DNA from: Hypomesus transpacificus
Lineage: Eukaryota > Chordata > Actinopteri > Osmeriformes > Osmeridae
Direction of reading: 5' to 3'
DNA length: 64,000 nucleotides
Assembly (NCBI RefSeq): GCF_021917145.1
Contig: NC_061075.1
Span: 1,912,215 to 1,976,214 of the forward strand
Position numbers and translations under genes: made by a program. The notes below the pieces were generated by a model, which was not told the origin of the DNA, ran no database searches, and saw only the letters and a program-made list of their open reading frames with translations. Shown here piece after piece: positions 48,034 to 61,894 of this stretch (position 1 is its first letter; the number at the start of each line of letters is the position of its first letter).

Positions 48034-50897
48034 CCAGACTTCCATTGCGTTCAATAGAGCACAATATTTGTGGTCAAATAAAGCAAAGGAACAAAACGGA
48101 ATGAGTGCCGTAAAATCCAAGCCAGCTGAATATCATCAATGTGAGCAATATCCTGTAAGTGTGTCACAGCCACGTACTTATGAGGCATCATGTTTTGAGA
48201 GACTCGTTTTTGTACCAGGCTTGATTTCTTGGACAGGGATGTGAATCCGTGTAAATGCATTATTTCCTAGTTAGACTCAGACAATAGTAATTCCCCTGTG
48301 AGTCCACAGCTGGAAGTGCTTTCTCCATGGCCTGTATTCACTGGTACCTCAGCCTTAACTCCCACATCCTGCTCTTGAATTGTGAAGCAATCATCCACAC
48401 ACTGTTGGAGGGAGACTAAGACAACAGCTTTGGGAGTGTGACAGCGGATGTTTTTTTTTAGCGTAGCCGGGAGTAGAGTGACTCCCGCGTCTGGTGAAAA
48501 GGAAAGGCAGTGTCAGTGAATCATGACCAGACCAATGGTTGAATTTGCGTGTGTATGTCTGTGTCAGGGTTCACATTCATGCTCAACCTAACTTTAGCCA
48601 GTTTCACTTCAGAATGATCTGGTTTTCTCTCACAAGAATGTTCACTCGTAGCTGTTAGAAGCTTCAGAATATTCCGGAAGAACTGAGTACATACAGCAAG
48701 AGAGAACGATAAAAGCATAGATGCATAGCATAGATTTAAAGACGCGAAAAAGATGTGAACGTTTGACACCCCTCTAATGCTTTACCACCCATGGCCCCTT
48801 GAGGCAGCTGCTGAACTGAGGTCAGGTCAAGTGTTGTTCTTCGGTTAACTGTCATATTAGATTCACATAAAATGATTTATGTGTTTCCTTTTCACACACT
48901 AGTTTCTACTTTTTGGAAGTCAGAAACTCATTGTGCATTGAACTGACTGATGAGGTACCGTCTTTATATAGGATCCAACAGTATACTATTCACACAGAAA
49001 ATGTGTAAAACATTCACTCTTGAGTGGAGGCCGTGTTCAGGCCATGAGAACAGCAGCTGCAGGAAGAAGGTTAGAATGTGGACCAGAGCTCCATGTGAAA
49101 AGCCGACATCATTGGAAATCTATGGCCAGGGTCAAGAACCATGTCAGGAACTCCATGGCCAAGGATTTCTTCAGGAGAATCGAATTTCATTTAAAGTGCT
49201 ATTTGACTCAGTGCAGCCCAATAATCTATGAACCTAATCTTTGATTAATCCCAGAATGATGCCCCTATCAAGGACCACACCAAAAATGACTCAATCTTCA
49301 CCTTTCTGAGATGAGGGCAGAGAAACAGGGAGAGGGTGGGGGGTTAAACATTTGAAAACAGCCTACTTTACCCTTCACTCTCATTGTGTTGCTCATTGAT
49401 TGCTAACCTGTCTTGGGGCTCTTTCAGACATGCAGAAGGTCACTCAGGTCAACAATGAAAGGCTGGGAGAGACAATACTTCAGTGATCAGCTAACGGTCT
49501 CTGATATGCGCATGGGAGGAGGTGGCAGGTGTGGGGGGTTACATGCCAACCTGACTCACCTGATAGTTTGTTACGCATCACCATCTGGGAAGTTGTGTTT
49601 GGACGAGGGCAGGCACTTGGTAAGTGATTAGATGAACCATCTGCATCTCACTGTCCACCTCGGGCTAACTTCAACCAAGCCCATTAGCTGCCAGTTCCTC
49701 AGAGAACCCTGATTGGTCTGAAATTGATTACGTTGATCTTGGCAAAGTGGATTCTCGCGTGATTGTGATCTCGCGAATCCAGCTGCCTTGCAAAGTTAGT
49801 TACATACAGCACCCTGGCATGATAGGCATGTATGGGTGGGAGGAGTAGGAGTGTGTGTGGGGGGGGGGGGGTTACGGTGGTGGTATTTGGGCTACCCTGG
49901 GGTGGAATGGAGAGTCATGAGATGGTGAATGGCTGGAGGAGACTGCCATGATTACTTCCAGTGATTGCACATATACAGGCCCCATCATCACATGCCCTGA
50001 TCTGGTGCTTACATAGAACTCGTGATCTTCTCTATCACACCATCACTCTGATATCAGCCCTCATGAACTGGGAGGAGCTCCAACTGGCCTTGCATCTTGT
50101 CATGATGCATTTGACTTTTAGCGTGCATGGTCTCACTTACATGTAGGGGTTAAACGTGAACTTGTCCATCAGAAGCACTATGCATAGTGCATAGACCCAT
50201 AGGGAGTTTAATGTTGGCTGACCGCTACTCTTAGTACTGCTGGTACCGTGTTCCACCTCATAATAGGTGACACAGGACCACCATATACTGTGTCTGTTTG
50301 GGTACATGAGTGTGAGAATGAAGTTGTGAATGCCAGCATCGGTGGGTTCCGTATGGGAATCTGAGCTAGTTCTTATAGGACCTCTGGTGATCTCTCACCC
50401 TAAATATCCATATGTCGTTTTTGCCGTTCCTGCTCTCCATATGTTCTGGCTTCCAATTCCGAGGAAGAGTTCAGGAGAATCTCTGTGGTGTTGCTCCTGC
50501 ACTTGGTCTTGACAGTATGGGCTCATTGCAACAGACAGGCGTTTTCATCTGGCCCAGTACCAATGAGTGTGATGGTATTTGCTTATGCCAGCACCTATGG
50601 TCTTGCCATATAAGTCTAGAGACAGTTCTTCTTAGAAGTTCACCCAGAGAGCCAGGGAGGTCGTGAATGTTTCTGGCATGCGTGGTGTCAGGTTGTGTGT
50701 GGTTCAAGTGCTGGCACCAACTGATATGTGGTCATGCCAAGGATCTGCCCTAAATGGAGAGGACTCATACCGGCCTGCTGCTTTGCTCCACCCCAACCAC
50801 CAGACATGAGAGTCCAGTGGCATCTGGAACAACTCTCCCAGTCCTATCCTCTTTCCTTTCCTCCCCTCCCTCCGATACACTCTCCAACCCTCATTCT

Positions 50898-50927
50898 CCC
50901 TCTCTCTCTCTCCCTCTCTCTCTCTCC

Positions 50928-50997
<70 letters not shown>
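50898..50997. repeat. (CT)n microsatellite
   Basis: About 100 bases of CT repeats with few interruptions. Confidence 0.95.
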
Positions 50998-50999
<2 letters not shown>

Positions 51000-51696
51000 G
51001 ACAGCCTAAAATAAATAATATGGTAATGCTCTACTACTGACCTCAATATTCTCCCTCCCATTTCTCTCTCTCGTTCCCTCTGTCACTTTTCTTCTCGTGC
51101 CTCCCTCTCACACAGTTCCTAGAAACATTCCCTGTTAGATGCGTGGAATGTGCCCTTGAAAACCTTTGTTCCCCCCTTACCAGTTTCTCCCGCGTCATTC
51201 CGCACCATACGACCCCTGGATCCATGTCTGCATAGTGCATACTGTCTGTCTGCTTGCATGTCACTTTCCTGTTGTTTGGCTGTATAATCAATACATACAT
51301 ATAGGTATGCAGTTATACGATAGAAGTCAGTCGTGTGGGGATATTTAAAGTCCTCATGTACCACTATTTGAGTGTAATTAAAGGATTTCCTTGCAAAAAG
51401 TGAAAGCAGCTCCTTGTCTGCGATACATTCTCTCATAGCACGTCAACATGTGCTCAGAAACAAATGTTGCACTCAGCAAATGGAGGCCTATAGCTTGGGT
51501 TTTTGTGACAAATGTAGATTTATATGTGTGCATGTGTATTGTATTTGTGTGTGGTGTGTCTGTGTGTGTGTGTGGTGTGTGCCTCCTTCAACACTATGAC
51601 TCTGTTTCTCCTGTAGTCTTCTCATGCTCAGTGTAAGGGTGGTCTCAGTCTATAGCTGAGAGCACACCATGCTGACCTTTCACACAGTCTGACTCT

Positions 51697-51808
51697 GGGA
51701 AGATAGGTATAGCTCAGGGGTTGACCATTTGACTGCAGATCAAGAGATTGCCGATTCAAATTCCCCCTTGTAAGTTGTTTTCGATAAAACCATCTGCAAA
51801 ATGAAAAC
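51697..51808 (+). mobile_element. tRNA-derived SINE with L2-like tail
   Basis: A-box-like GGTATAGCTCAGGGGTTGA, B-box-like GCCGATTCAAATTCCC, then TTCGATAAAACCATCTGCAA, a decayed form of the L2-type tail. Confidence 0.65.
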
Positions 51809-54785
51809 ATGAAAAAATACATTGCAATGCCTATAACAATAAGAGAGGGGGAAGGATATGAATGGACACATTTATAATTGCAACAGCGTTCTAACTATAT
51901 TAAGCAAAAGAGGAAGAGAAAATATGAATGTCACTTAACAGTTAAGGCCGCTTCTCCTTCCTCGCCACTTCCTCTTGACAGTCATGAATGAACGTCTGGT
52001 ATGTCTTTTAATGTCCGAAAGTTGTCTCTTAAACCATTGATCGAGAACAGTTTATATTGCATTAAATGTAAGACAAAATAATAATAATAATCCTAATCTG
52101 TCATTAACACTTCATGTAATGAGAAGAAAAAAAATCACCATTGACACAATGACCACTTAGTGCGTGTAGGAGTGCAGTTGCACATTTGGCTTGGAAACAG
52201 CTTCGAGTTTTATCTTTATCTGTCTCTCTTAGCCTTTACTGTACCTCTCCTCCCTTTTGTTTGACAGGGTTTCTTATGTCAAACAGCAGAATCATGTGCC
52301 TTCTGTCCTCGGAGAGATAAGCAAATCCAGGGAGGTAATCAGAGGAGGAAGACCCTGCATCTCTCTGCCAGGGTATCTGTGCTCTTCTTCACACCACCCC
52401 CTCACCCCCTATCGCCAGGCCACAGGCAACACATCCCACTTCCTATTGCCTCCCACCGTCTACCCCTACATAGCCCGTCAGAGGAAACATAGAAATTACA
52501 CATTTCTCGTAAAGTGCAGAACGTTAAATATTGGTTTTGCCAACTGAAACCCTTTTCTCTCACACACACACACACACACACACATACACACGTCTGCTAT
52601 CTGGGAGCCCAAGGGGATGTGTTGTAAGGCTGACAGGGACCCCTCCCTGACAGTTTCAGGCCACAGGGTTGGGGGTGAGGAACTGTTGCTCCTAGGTTGA
52701 CGAGAACTGAGGAGGTCGGAGTGGCCTGGGTTAAACGTTTTCAGAGACGTCAGAAGAACGTGGAAGTGGATAAATCTTCTGCATAGTGTTTGTCAACCCC
52801 CAGATCTTTATGTGGTTGGCAACAGAATTGTTACTTTAGTATTAGTTTAACCCACGAGGACGGATGCCCCACAATGTAAGAGCCTGCTACAATACACTAA
52901 CTGTAGTTGTGTCAACTCCCTTATCCCGACATGCCAATCACCATTTTGTCTTTGTTCATGTGAGCAAACAAAGATCAGCTAGCCTTTGTCTGCTAAAGTC
53001 CTGTCAGCTCCTGCTTGGAGTTCTACCCCACCCTAGCTACACAGAACACCACCAACCTTCCACTGGCTCTCTAGCCTGGTGCATGTAGGCCTGCAAGCTT
53101 AACGTTTGTGTACATTTCCTAACCAATGACTTCCATTAGAGCATTCAAACATTGACAGAACAACAGTTCCATGCTCTTTTCACACTAGTGCAGAGCCCGT
53201 GGTAGGCTATATATTTTAGACTGTGAGTGGTTGCTAGTTCTTCTAGTGAAACAATGTGCATTGTTGTTCATTTCGCTATTATTGATTTTAAACAATTAGC
53301 TGAACTGACCTTGTCAGTTAACCACAGTAAGCTGGCTATACAACCACTTGGTCATGTGGGTAGCTAGATAGCTAACATTGCTATGTGGTGATGGATATCA
53401 AGTTGACCAACGCCTCTCTTACCGCTCTTGGCCTCCTCTCATACAACATAGTATACCTACTCTTTGGCACTCACAATTTGCCCAATTTGCCCTAATTTCA
53501 TGAAGATTGAGAAATTAAGTGTTCAGTGACTAAGTAGAGTCTGTTTGTTTCTCATGAAATCTGTAGCTTCCTGAGTCTTTTTACTGTGTTTTCAGATACT
53601 GCAGTGTTGGGGGTGAAATACTTGCAGTGCCCAATTGCCAAACACTAGGAGGTGAACACTAGTGCGGTGTCCATTAACGACAAAGCTTTTATATTTATTT
53701 GTCACAAACCACTCATCCAAACAACTTCACAGGCAACACTGCACTTCGCTGGGTCCTGAGCAACACACCTGGCAAATTTTAGACAGTGCCTCGTTTTCGA
53801 GATAATCACAACACAGAGGCAGACAGACAGACAGAGATTTCCGTCTTTATAGATGACATGACACTCTACTTCGAACAGACTGGTGCATTGTGTATTGTGT
53901 GTCCTATCCTTCATTAGTAATATGTACAGCTATGGCAGTTTCTCATGGCAGGCAGCCATGTTCCTGAATGGTGCAGTATTTTGGCTTGTTTCTGGCAGCC
54001 TTGGTTTCTCTGATGTCTACCAAGAAGCAGGCACACAGCCACACACCACATCAAAGTGACTCCTCAAAAAAGGGACCTCCAACATGAAGTCTCTCCCTAC
54101 TGTGGGCCATAGTACAAATCTCGACCGTAACGTCCGTGACAGTATAATGTCAGAACATTACAAGTCAAGCATGCATGGAAGATCTGTGAAGAGATGAGGC
54201 TACTGGCCCTTGGCTCAAAAATCCTCAATGCTACTCCCTCGTGCTCTCTCCGAACACATGGAACATAAAAAAGACTTATATCCACAGTGTCTGTCCTTAA
54301 AGGCTGGAACATACCAGGGTTCTTCAGTTTGCTAAACTAAATCATGGGCTTGATCTGTCAAGATAATTGGTAGTTAAAGAGTTGCAGGCTGTGGGTCAGT
54401 GTGTGGCAGTCTGTGTGGAAAAGTTTGAATGCTGGTTTACTCTACAGGGTGTAATTTCATAGGAATTAAAGGTGGGGTCTTTATTTGTGCAAATTGTACT
54501 CTGCAAAGTGGTATAGGCTAAATGTGAAGTTGAACAATTGTATCACTATTATAGTAACCTACAGGCTACAATTTATAACAATTCTTCTGATTCCATATTT
54601 CTTCTGATTCTAATTCTTCTGATTCTGATGAATCAATTTATCATGTAAATGTGGAATATTCGAGTATTGTCCTGTCAGTTCTTCAAATTATTGCTTCCTA
54701 CAAAAGAAAACGAACCAGAACTGTGTGATAATCTTGCCAGATGCCATGATGAGTTCAGTGTGCAGTGTTCACTGTTAGACACGCC

Positions 54786-54800
54786 GCCTCTAGGTGGCAG
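54786..54800 (+). promoter_or_regulatory. CTCF-like motif upstream of the MYC gene
   Basis: GCCTCTAGGTGGCAG agrees with the CTCF core except at one position; forward orientation, about 0.9 kb upstream of the probable MYC TATA box. Confidence 0.45.
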
Positions 54801-55601
54801 TTAACCCACAATTTCAGGCTGCTGATCCATCAAAGCGCACATATCAAGTATTAATTAAATACACAACAGATTTGGTCTTAGAGTAGGCTATATGGTATTC
54901 TGACCGTTAAATGAAATCTCTGAAAAATACTCACAAAAATACAGTTTCTACAACAGATTAATGTGCGTGTAGCCCAACAGTTTATCTACTAAACGCCACT
55001 AAGTTGTGTCAAAATCGGAATCAAAATGTAATCGATTCTGCAATCACAATGTGAGGACTTATTCAACATATAGGTCTACAAGTTCTACAAAAAATACTGT
55101 AACCTATACGAACCGGCTCTATCAAACTGCCCCCCCCCCCCCCCCAAGCATTTATGGTTAATACGTTTTATTATTATTAATAATGTTATTATTCTTTATT
55201 TTTTATTATTATGTAAGTCAGCAAGGAAACGTACGTCTGATATGTGCATGGGTGAAGTCCCTTTAAATGTTCAACGTAACCTTAAAACCCATTGACACAC
55301 AAGCGATAATGGAGCTGCCGCATTGCTACTACAACTGCCACGGCGAGGCACCCGGCTTTTCAGAGAGTACACGTGTGAATCTGTGCTACCCGCCGCCATT
55401 TCTTGGAATTCCAGATTGAACCCCTAAGCAGAAGCGATGTATCCCTTCGCGTTCGAGGAAATAGATCCTAACTTTTGTCGATTCGTTCTTGGTTTGTGTT
55501 TTAGCCTTGTTTTACGAACAGACACATACAAATCAATGAAACGAAGTGATTATTATAAGAATTCTAAATTTAAATGTATGTTTCCTGATGTGATAATATT
55601 G

Positions 55602-55862
55602 TTTTGGCGCGATTTTGCTTAGTGGAAGAATACAGTTGCAATGTGGTTATATATAGTTAAATGGCTCTCCGCCACACCCACCGTTCGGGGTGTGTATTGA
55701 CTGTGAGTGAAACGTGGAAGTGCGTGTCTGCCAATGCTGCATAGCTTTACGTTTACCGACTGCAACGGAGAAGAAAATTACACAAATTGATCCAAACTGG
55801 AGGAGGAATCGGGACGTTTAATCGCATTTACGTCGTGATTTTTTCTTCACTGTGAGCTTAAT
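55602..55862 (+). promoter_or_regulatory. MYC-gene promoter and untranslated exon 1
   Basis: TTTTGGCGCG (55602-55611) fits an E2F site and lies about 40 bases before TATATATAG (55648-55656). Transcription would start near 55680, and the first exon would end at 55862 (AAT|gtaagg). The E2F-then-TATA order recalls the mammalian MYC P2 promoter. The intron is 55863-56648. Confidence 0.5.
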
Positions 55863-56659
55863 GTAAGGCATGATGACAGCATGGCACATATATCGTTTTT
55901 GTCAATTACTAGCAAGATACCGGTGCCTTTCACATGGCACTCACGAGTCGTAAAATCAGACAGCACATATAATGGTGCTGATTATCTGTATCTCTGTAAT
56001 TGATTAGGTAGACTAACTATGTTGCTTGCTAACTATTCAATAGTTTGAACTTTGGTTTTGTGCGACATTAGGCCATCGTTAAGAATGATTTATGGGCTAA
56101 CCTCCCAAAAATATCCGAAATGTCTGTAGGAGCTATAGTCAGCGTAGAAGGTTTAAATAATGAAAGTAACACATTTTACATTTTACAACGCATGCTGCTT
56201 CTTTTAATATCGCATTGCATGGCCCATTTACCGGTTGAATGGAAGAACAGAGTAGTTGCATGGTCAGATGACACTGATAGAAGGACGTTTACCGGTGGTT
56301 ATGCAGTATTTTCCCTGGCAAGTGAAAGTACCTTCAGAATTAACGTTATTAAAGTTGAGTTACAAGTTAAATTATATATCCTGGAAACTTACGTTAATCT
56401 CTCCAGCTGTTCTAATGATGTCATTGCTAAAAGATAGGAGGTGATCAATGGGCGGGGCAAAGGATGTAAACATGAATAAAACGTTGTTTGCCGGTGGGTT
56501 TACAGGCGGGGTCCTAAGACACTAGAGAACTGTAGCTACACGTGAACCATTTGCCTTATAACATAGTGCTGCGACAGCGCTTGTGGACTGCCTCGAACCA
56601 TAGTCACAAATTGCTTGGTGTTAACCCAAATTTCTTATCTTTTTTTAGATTCTGTCAAA

Positions 56660-58138
56660 ATGTTGCAAAGTTTTTCCCAGTCGCAAGACTGGTTCTACCC
56701 GGAGCCACTTTTATTCGATGACGAGTTCTGCCAGAGTTTGATGAAGGATCTACAGTCCCTGCCTACGCCACCCCAGTCTCCACCGATGAAAGCCGGTCTC
56801 AATAGCAAGCCGCTTTCCAAGGAGGATCAGCTCAGTTACGTATCGGATATACTCTTGGAAGATCAAGATCTTCAACTGAATTGGAACTGTGACTTTTTCA
56901 ACAACGTAAATGGAACCGAATCTAAGGACCAGCGGCCGGAGGAGTCTGAAGACTGTTTGTGGCATTGCCTGGGGGATAATAAGTCTATGGAAGAGAAGCT
57001 TTCTTCTGTTCTATCCAGCAGCCCACTGCTATCGGACATTGACACCAGAATATTTGAGGAGATCGCCGGTTCCACCCTGGACTGCCACAGAGTGGCGCTA
57101 GCATGCCAAGCTCTGGAAAGTGAGGATTTACTGCAGGACAGCCAGGAGTCTTCTTCGGACTATGGCTCTGCAGGAGGAGAGTTCTCCACAAACTCATCCA
57201 GTGACTCCGGTGAGTTTTGAATGGTCATTGTACCCTAAAGTAAGCTAGGTTTTAGCTCAAAGGAACTTCTGGAATGCCTGTAATCCCTTTTGTATGATTC
57301 TTAAAAAAATGGTACTGTAGTAAACCGAATTAAGCATGTACAGTGGTACAACAACAGAGGAATTGAATTGTCATATTTTATTTGCTAATTTGGCCACTCC
57401 GTTAAACTAGCTGCCTCTGGGACTATGTATAACATCCATGTCCTTATCTCTAAACAAGATAAAGAATGCAGACCTGTTGAAAGAAACGAGGGAACGAGGA
57501 CGCACTAGCCATTTGTGTTGTGACAAGCTGTATGCTGACCTTTCGAACCTTGTTTTTCAGAGGAGGAAATAGACGTGGTGACAGTCAGGAAGCCCTCCAG
57601 CTCCTCCCCCCAGCCCCAGTCTGCAGACGAGAGCCTGCGGCTGCAGCAACAACGCCACCACCTGGAGATCCAGCAGCAGCACAATTACGCCGCCCCATGC
57701 CCCGCCTCGCCTCTCCGCCCCGAGCCTGCCTCCATGTCCCCATCGGGGTACCACAGTAAGCGCTCCCGCGGCTCCGAGTCTTCCCACCGGCACCACCACC
57801 ACTCGGGGCGCAGCTCCTCGTCGTCACGCCACCACCACCACGGGTCCGGGAGTTCCAGGCAGTCGCTGGACGTGGAGGACGAGGAGGAGAGGAGGAGGAC
57901 CCACAACGTGATGGAGAGGCAGCGGCGGAACGAGTTGAAGAACTGCTTCCTGAACCTGCGAGACAACGTGCCTGAGCTCTCCCAAAACGACAAGGCGTCC
58001 AAGGTGGTCATCCTGAAGAGGGCTAGAGACGGCATCCGCAGCCTGGAGGTGGAGGGACGCAGGCTGCAAGCAAGGAAGGACAAGCTCAGGGACAGGCAGG
58101 AGAAGCTGAAGGCCAGGCTGGAGCAGCTCCGCAGGTAG
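56660..58138 (+). CDS. mych: MYC-family bHLH-zipper transcription factor, probably mych
   Basis: Binds E-boxes with MAX to drive growth genes. Exons: 56660-57209 and 57561-58138, joined in phase; 375 residues, shorter than c-MYC (about 440). The ATG starts MLQSFSQSQDWFYPEP, the family N-terminus; it lies 11 bases after the acceptor. Myc box I with the phosphodegron is intact (SLPTPPQSPPMK). The Myc box II position has only EDCLWHCLG, a poor match to the DCMW-type box. An acidic stretch (SDSEEEIDVV) crosses the splice junction. Two histidine runs (HRHHHH, RHHHH) sit in a serine-rich linker. The C-terminus is basic-HLH (RRRTHNVMERQRRNELK, LRDNVPEL, KASKVVILKRA) and a zipper ending in LEQLRR. 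Choice of mych over other fish MYC copies rests on length and the weak box II. Poly(A) signal ATTAAA at 59011-59016. Confidence 0.82.
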
Positions 58139-59030
58139 TGACAAGGAGACAGGATGGGACTGAGGTGGAGGAGGGGAGCACACAGCCGGAAATTTCAGTG
58201 ACCTGGATGTAGGTCTGTACTATATAGACTTGGAAGCTGTGCACGCACGCACACATACCCACAAATGAACACTCTCACACGTACACATACGCACACAGAC
58301 TCAAAACACAGCATGGTGGAGTCCTCATGCCTTGACTGCTGACTGTTGAAGATTGTTGTAATTAAGAGCCACAGGCCTAGTTCAGCCTAGAGCAATGGTT
58401 TTGTTATGTCTACCTTGTCTTGTCCTAGCAATCTGCCAAAGTAATTTAGGATACATGTAAACTAGCTATTAAACTGTAGCCAGTGGAACATTGAGAACAT
58501 AAACATTGTTATATTATAATCTTCTTACAGACATTCCCCCTATCCAAATATGTTAAGTCAGCTCAGTTACTATCTTGCATTTGTTTCATTACTTTGGGCT
58601 GGATCTAAAGTTTGTATGCTGATTGTGGGGTTAAAATGTAGCTAATGTTTATGCCAATTATTACAGTTCATCACTAAATTGTTGGATGTCTTAATACCTG
58701 CCTTTTTGAAAATGAGAATTCTTCCCTATACTTGTGTGAACTTAAAATTACCTCACGTTGATAGGAATTTGGCGTGTTATTGTTAAGATGATAAATGATG
58801 CATCTTGTTATGGACTCCTACCTGCACCATGTTTTATATCTGTGTTATTAGCATGAGCAACCTACCTCCACCAGGGGAACGGCTTGCTTTGTGGTCTTCA
58901 AAGCGAAGCGTAGATATTTCTGTATCTATTTTGTTTATGTAAATTATTTTAGTATTTTTTTCTCTTCATTTGCAAAATAAGTTCTGTTCTTTTTAAGCGG
59001 CACTTTTATAATTAAAGAATGAACAAGATC
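58139..59030 (+). other. MYC-gene 3'UTR
   Basis: AT-rich sequence to the ATTAAA at 59011-59016, with U-rich stretches near 58945 that could act as instability elements. Confidence 0.55.
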
Positions 59031-61780
59031 ACATGTCTGCTGGCTCAATTTCTCTGTTCATACACATAACCGCTTCCGCCTCTCTTGATGGGAGGTATGT
59101 GAGATTCCACTCGGCTGAGAGAGGTATTACACAACCCCTGATTTGAGCAGGTGTATGTAGTGGTATTTGGGCCAAGGTGAGTGGGTGGATGATTGACAGT
59201 TGAGATAGCATGCTTACTGATTGGTATAGTACCATAAAACTCTTAAACCTTGCTGACAGTTCCTTTTCATATGCTGGTTGGGGCGTAGGTGATAATGCAG
59301 TCAGTCATTTACCTGCCGTGGTTTCTAAATACACTAGTGAGTGTGAGACAACCAAGTCTGACCTTTCCACTTAAGTCTTCACTCTTTAAACTACAAGAAT
59401 TCTCAGAGTTTTAATGATGTATTCCATTCTTCACTGCTCCTGTGTGTCAGTCAGATAGTTACTCATACTCCTTCCATCTATGCCAAATGATTCCTCTCCC
59501 TGTCAGAGTGATTTTGTCAGCGTGGATGGGGAAGGCCAGCTTCCTCCCCAGGTGGTTATTGTACCAGCAGATGTGGGCCAGAGTCTGGTGCTGTACGTGG
59601 CCCAGATCTTTACTGGCCTGTCACTACCACTTACCATGAACTACTTGCTCCAGCACTCGGGGCACACCATGTTACATCACTGGCTTGAGAGATGGAAGCA
59701 GGGAGAGTCCTCTGCTTGAATCTTGCTGTACTTTCTTCTTTCTCTCATATTTCCCACTCTTTGTCTCTGACTTTTTCTCTCCTTGGTCAGAACTACCGTC
59801 TCCTGTGTGACTGCAGACACAGAGACGGAGGCAGGGTTTGGCTGGGGATTCATGGAGGTGGAGCTAAGCGGTAGCTCTGTTAGACCAAAAGGACACCCTA
59901 CTGAAGTTGAGTGACACTTGGGCTTTGAAGTCAGGGCAAGTCTTACTCATCACAGCAGCCTGGCATGGTTCCAACCTCCATAACACCTCCACACAGGAAA
60001 CCAGCTGGAAGGTAGCCAGAGTAAAACTCCTTTTAAACTAGAATGCCACTACCGTTACAGACTCCCCAGGACGTCAAACATGTCTTTAAAGGCAACATCT
60101 GGGACAGAGAAGGAAACACAATCCTTGCCTGCATAAGAATGAAGACTAGTGCATAATCCCCAACTGTCGTAGAGAGAGATAATAGGTATGTAGAATGTGT
60201 TTTTTAAAGAGAAAAGAATGACACAGTTATCCCAGTGAGTCAAATGAGTAAATGCCTACACAAGTATGCATGACATGTTCATGTCAGTGGCCTACAGTGG
60301 TGGTGTTCAGTAAGGCGGCACAGATCGTTCTGGAGGAGAGAGTCGAGAGCTCTCTGAGTGTGGGGAGAGGACTGGAGGGGAAACACCAACTAACAGAAAG
60401 TTTCACTGAGGGATTTGTGATTCATAAATAGAATATTTCTCAAATATCCTTCAGGAATTGCACAATAGCCTTTTTGAAGCAAAATCTTATTTATTTTTTG
60501 TTAGTACAACACATTTCCACTTTGCATTAAACAGTAAATTGAGGGATTTCTCTGTTGTTAGGGGCTTTAAAAAGCTGCCACACCCCTTTAAAGTGATGGA
60601 TAAGCCCTCATATAACCTCCTTTGTAAGGACTTGTTAGGACATGTCTAATTGGCTCAGCCTGTAGAAGAGGGGGAGGATATTAGCCAGCAAACTACTGAG
60701 GTCTAAAGGCCTACTCAGGTTTGTCACAGAGATCACATTCAGTGACGGTATGCTTCGTAGTCAGATTCCCCTTGCCTTTAATTGAAAAAATACAATTATT
60801 AATTGATGGTTGATGCGCCTTAAATTACTTTTATTGTTCTTTTTCTTTCCGTTTGAATCTGCTCTCTGTGTTTTGAAAAGGCTGGGTTTGGTTGGAGGCA
60901 GTGGTCTGTGTTGCTATGTTGTCCCTCCAAGGAATGTGTTACAAGCTGAAACTTTTCCTTTTCTCAGTGGAATTCTGGTGGTATTTAGTCACAAGCCGTT
61001 CACACTGCTGGGGGCTACAGTCGTTTCGACAAACCTTGTCGGGTATCGTTGTTTATGCTGTGATTTACAGCACACAACCCTCCAACACTTTTCAGCAGAG
61101 AGGGATCGGCCCTGAGAATCCACGCTGACAGGCGTGTGTGAACTCGCTAAGCTGAAGCCGAGGCGTTAGATGAGATCTGAGATGCACCCGCACCGTGTCT
61201 CCGGGTATGGAGACTCAGAGAGGCAGTGGGGGGGCTCTAATGTGTTCTTCGAGGGTCACAACAACCAACCGTCCTGCCCTTTTCTCTTTGTTTATGTTGC
61301 AATGGAAGCAGAGAGGATGAGAGGAACCGCCCTGGAGAAGTGAAAGTGTGTGCGATTGGAAGGGCGGGGAGGCTTAATAGTGTGCGGAAGAGGTTTCCCG
61401 TTATGTGTGCGCTTGCAGAAAGTGTGTGTGGAAGTGTTAATGTGTGTGTACGTGTGTTTTATAGTTACAGTCTTATTTTTGTTCACGCCTGTTAACTGAG
61501 ATGACTGAGATGACTTTGTGATGCTTGTATGCACAGACTGGTCTGGCACTGATGACCAAAGTAAATATGCACTTCTGATCCTTGACCTTCTACAGGCTTT
61601 CTATATACACTTTTTGTACATCCCTTTGGTAAAAGTATCTGCTAAATGAATACAAAATATATATAGTAAATATATATATAGTATATATATATATGTCAAA
61701 TGTAATACCTGTGTAAGGGGTGTGAGAGTTTGGCAAATGCTCCTGGTGAGGATTGCTTTTGGGAACATTTGAACGGTAGG

Positions 61781-61894
61781 GGCACAGACTGGGGGTTGGG
61801 GATGGGGGTGTGGGTGGGACTGGGGGGTGGGGAGGGGGGTGTGGGTGGGACTGGGGGTTGGGGAGGGGGGTGTGGGTGGGACTGGGGGGTGGGG
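61781..61894 (+). repeat. G-rich minisatellite, about 32-bp unit
   Basis: About three copies of a unit built from GTGTGGGTGGGACTGGGG and GGTGGGGAGGGGG; many runs of three or more G on the plus strand could form G-quadruplexes. Confidence 0.8.

Larger units (their letters stand above)
47561..55600. other. Gene-poor region between ERGIC3 and the MYC gene
   Basis: No exon of a recognisable family was seen on either strand. It holds two CTCF-like motifs, a long CT microsatellite (50898-50997), CA/TG tracts (52560-52585), a SINE (51697-51808) and a C run at 55132-55146. It may carry distal regulatory DNA for the MYC gene, which cannot be judged from sequence alone. Confidence 0.5.

Noticed and set aside
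47948-48244. 98-residue plus-strand frame
   Set aside because: No recognisable domain or repeats; random in gene-poor DNA.
48950-49244. Two overlapping plus-strand frames
   Set aside because: No homology recognised, and each frame is as likely as the other.
55437-55622. 61-residue frame just before the MYC promoter
   Set aside because: Lies upstream of the TATA box and has no coding features.
59480-59719. 79-residue plus-strand frame
   Set aside because: No splice partners or known motif.
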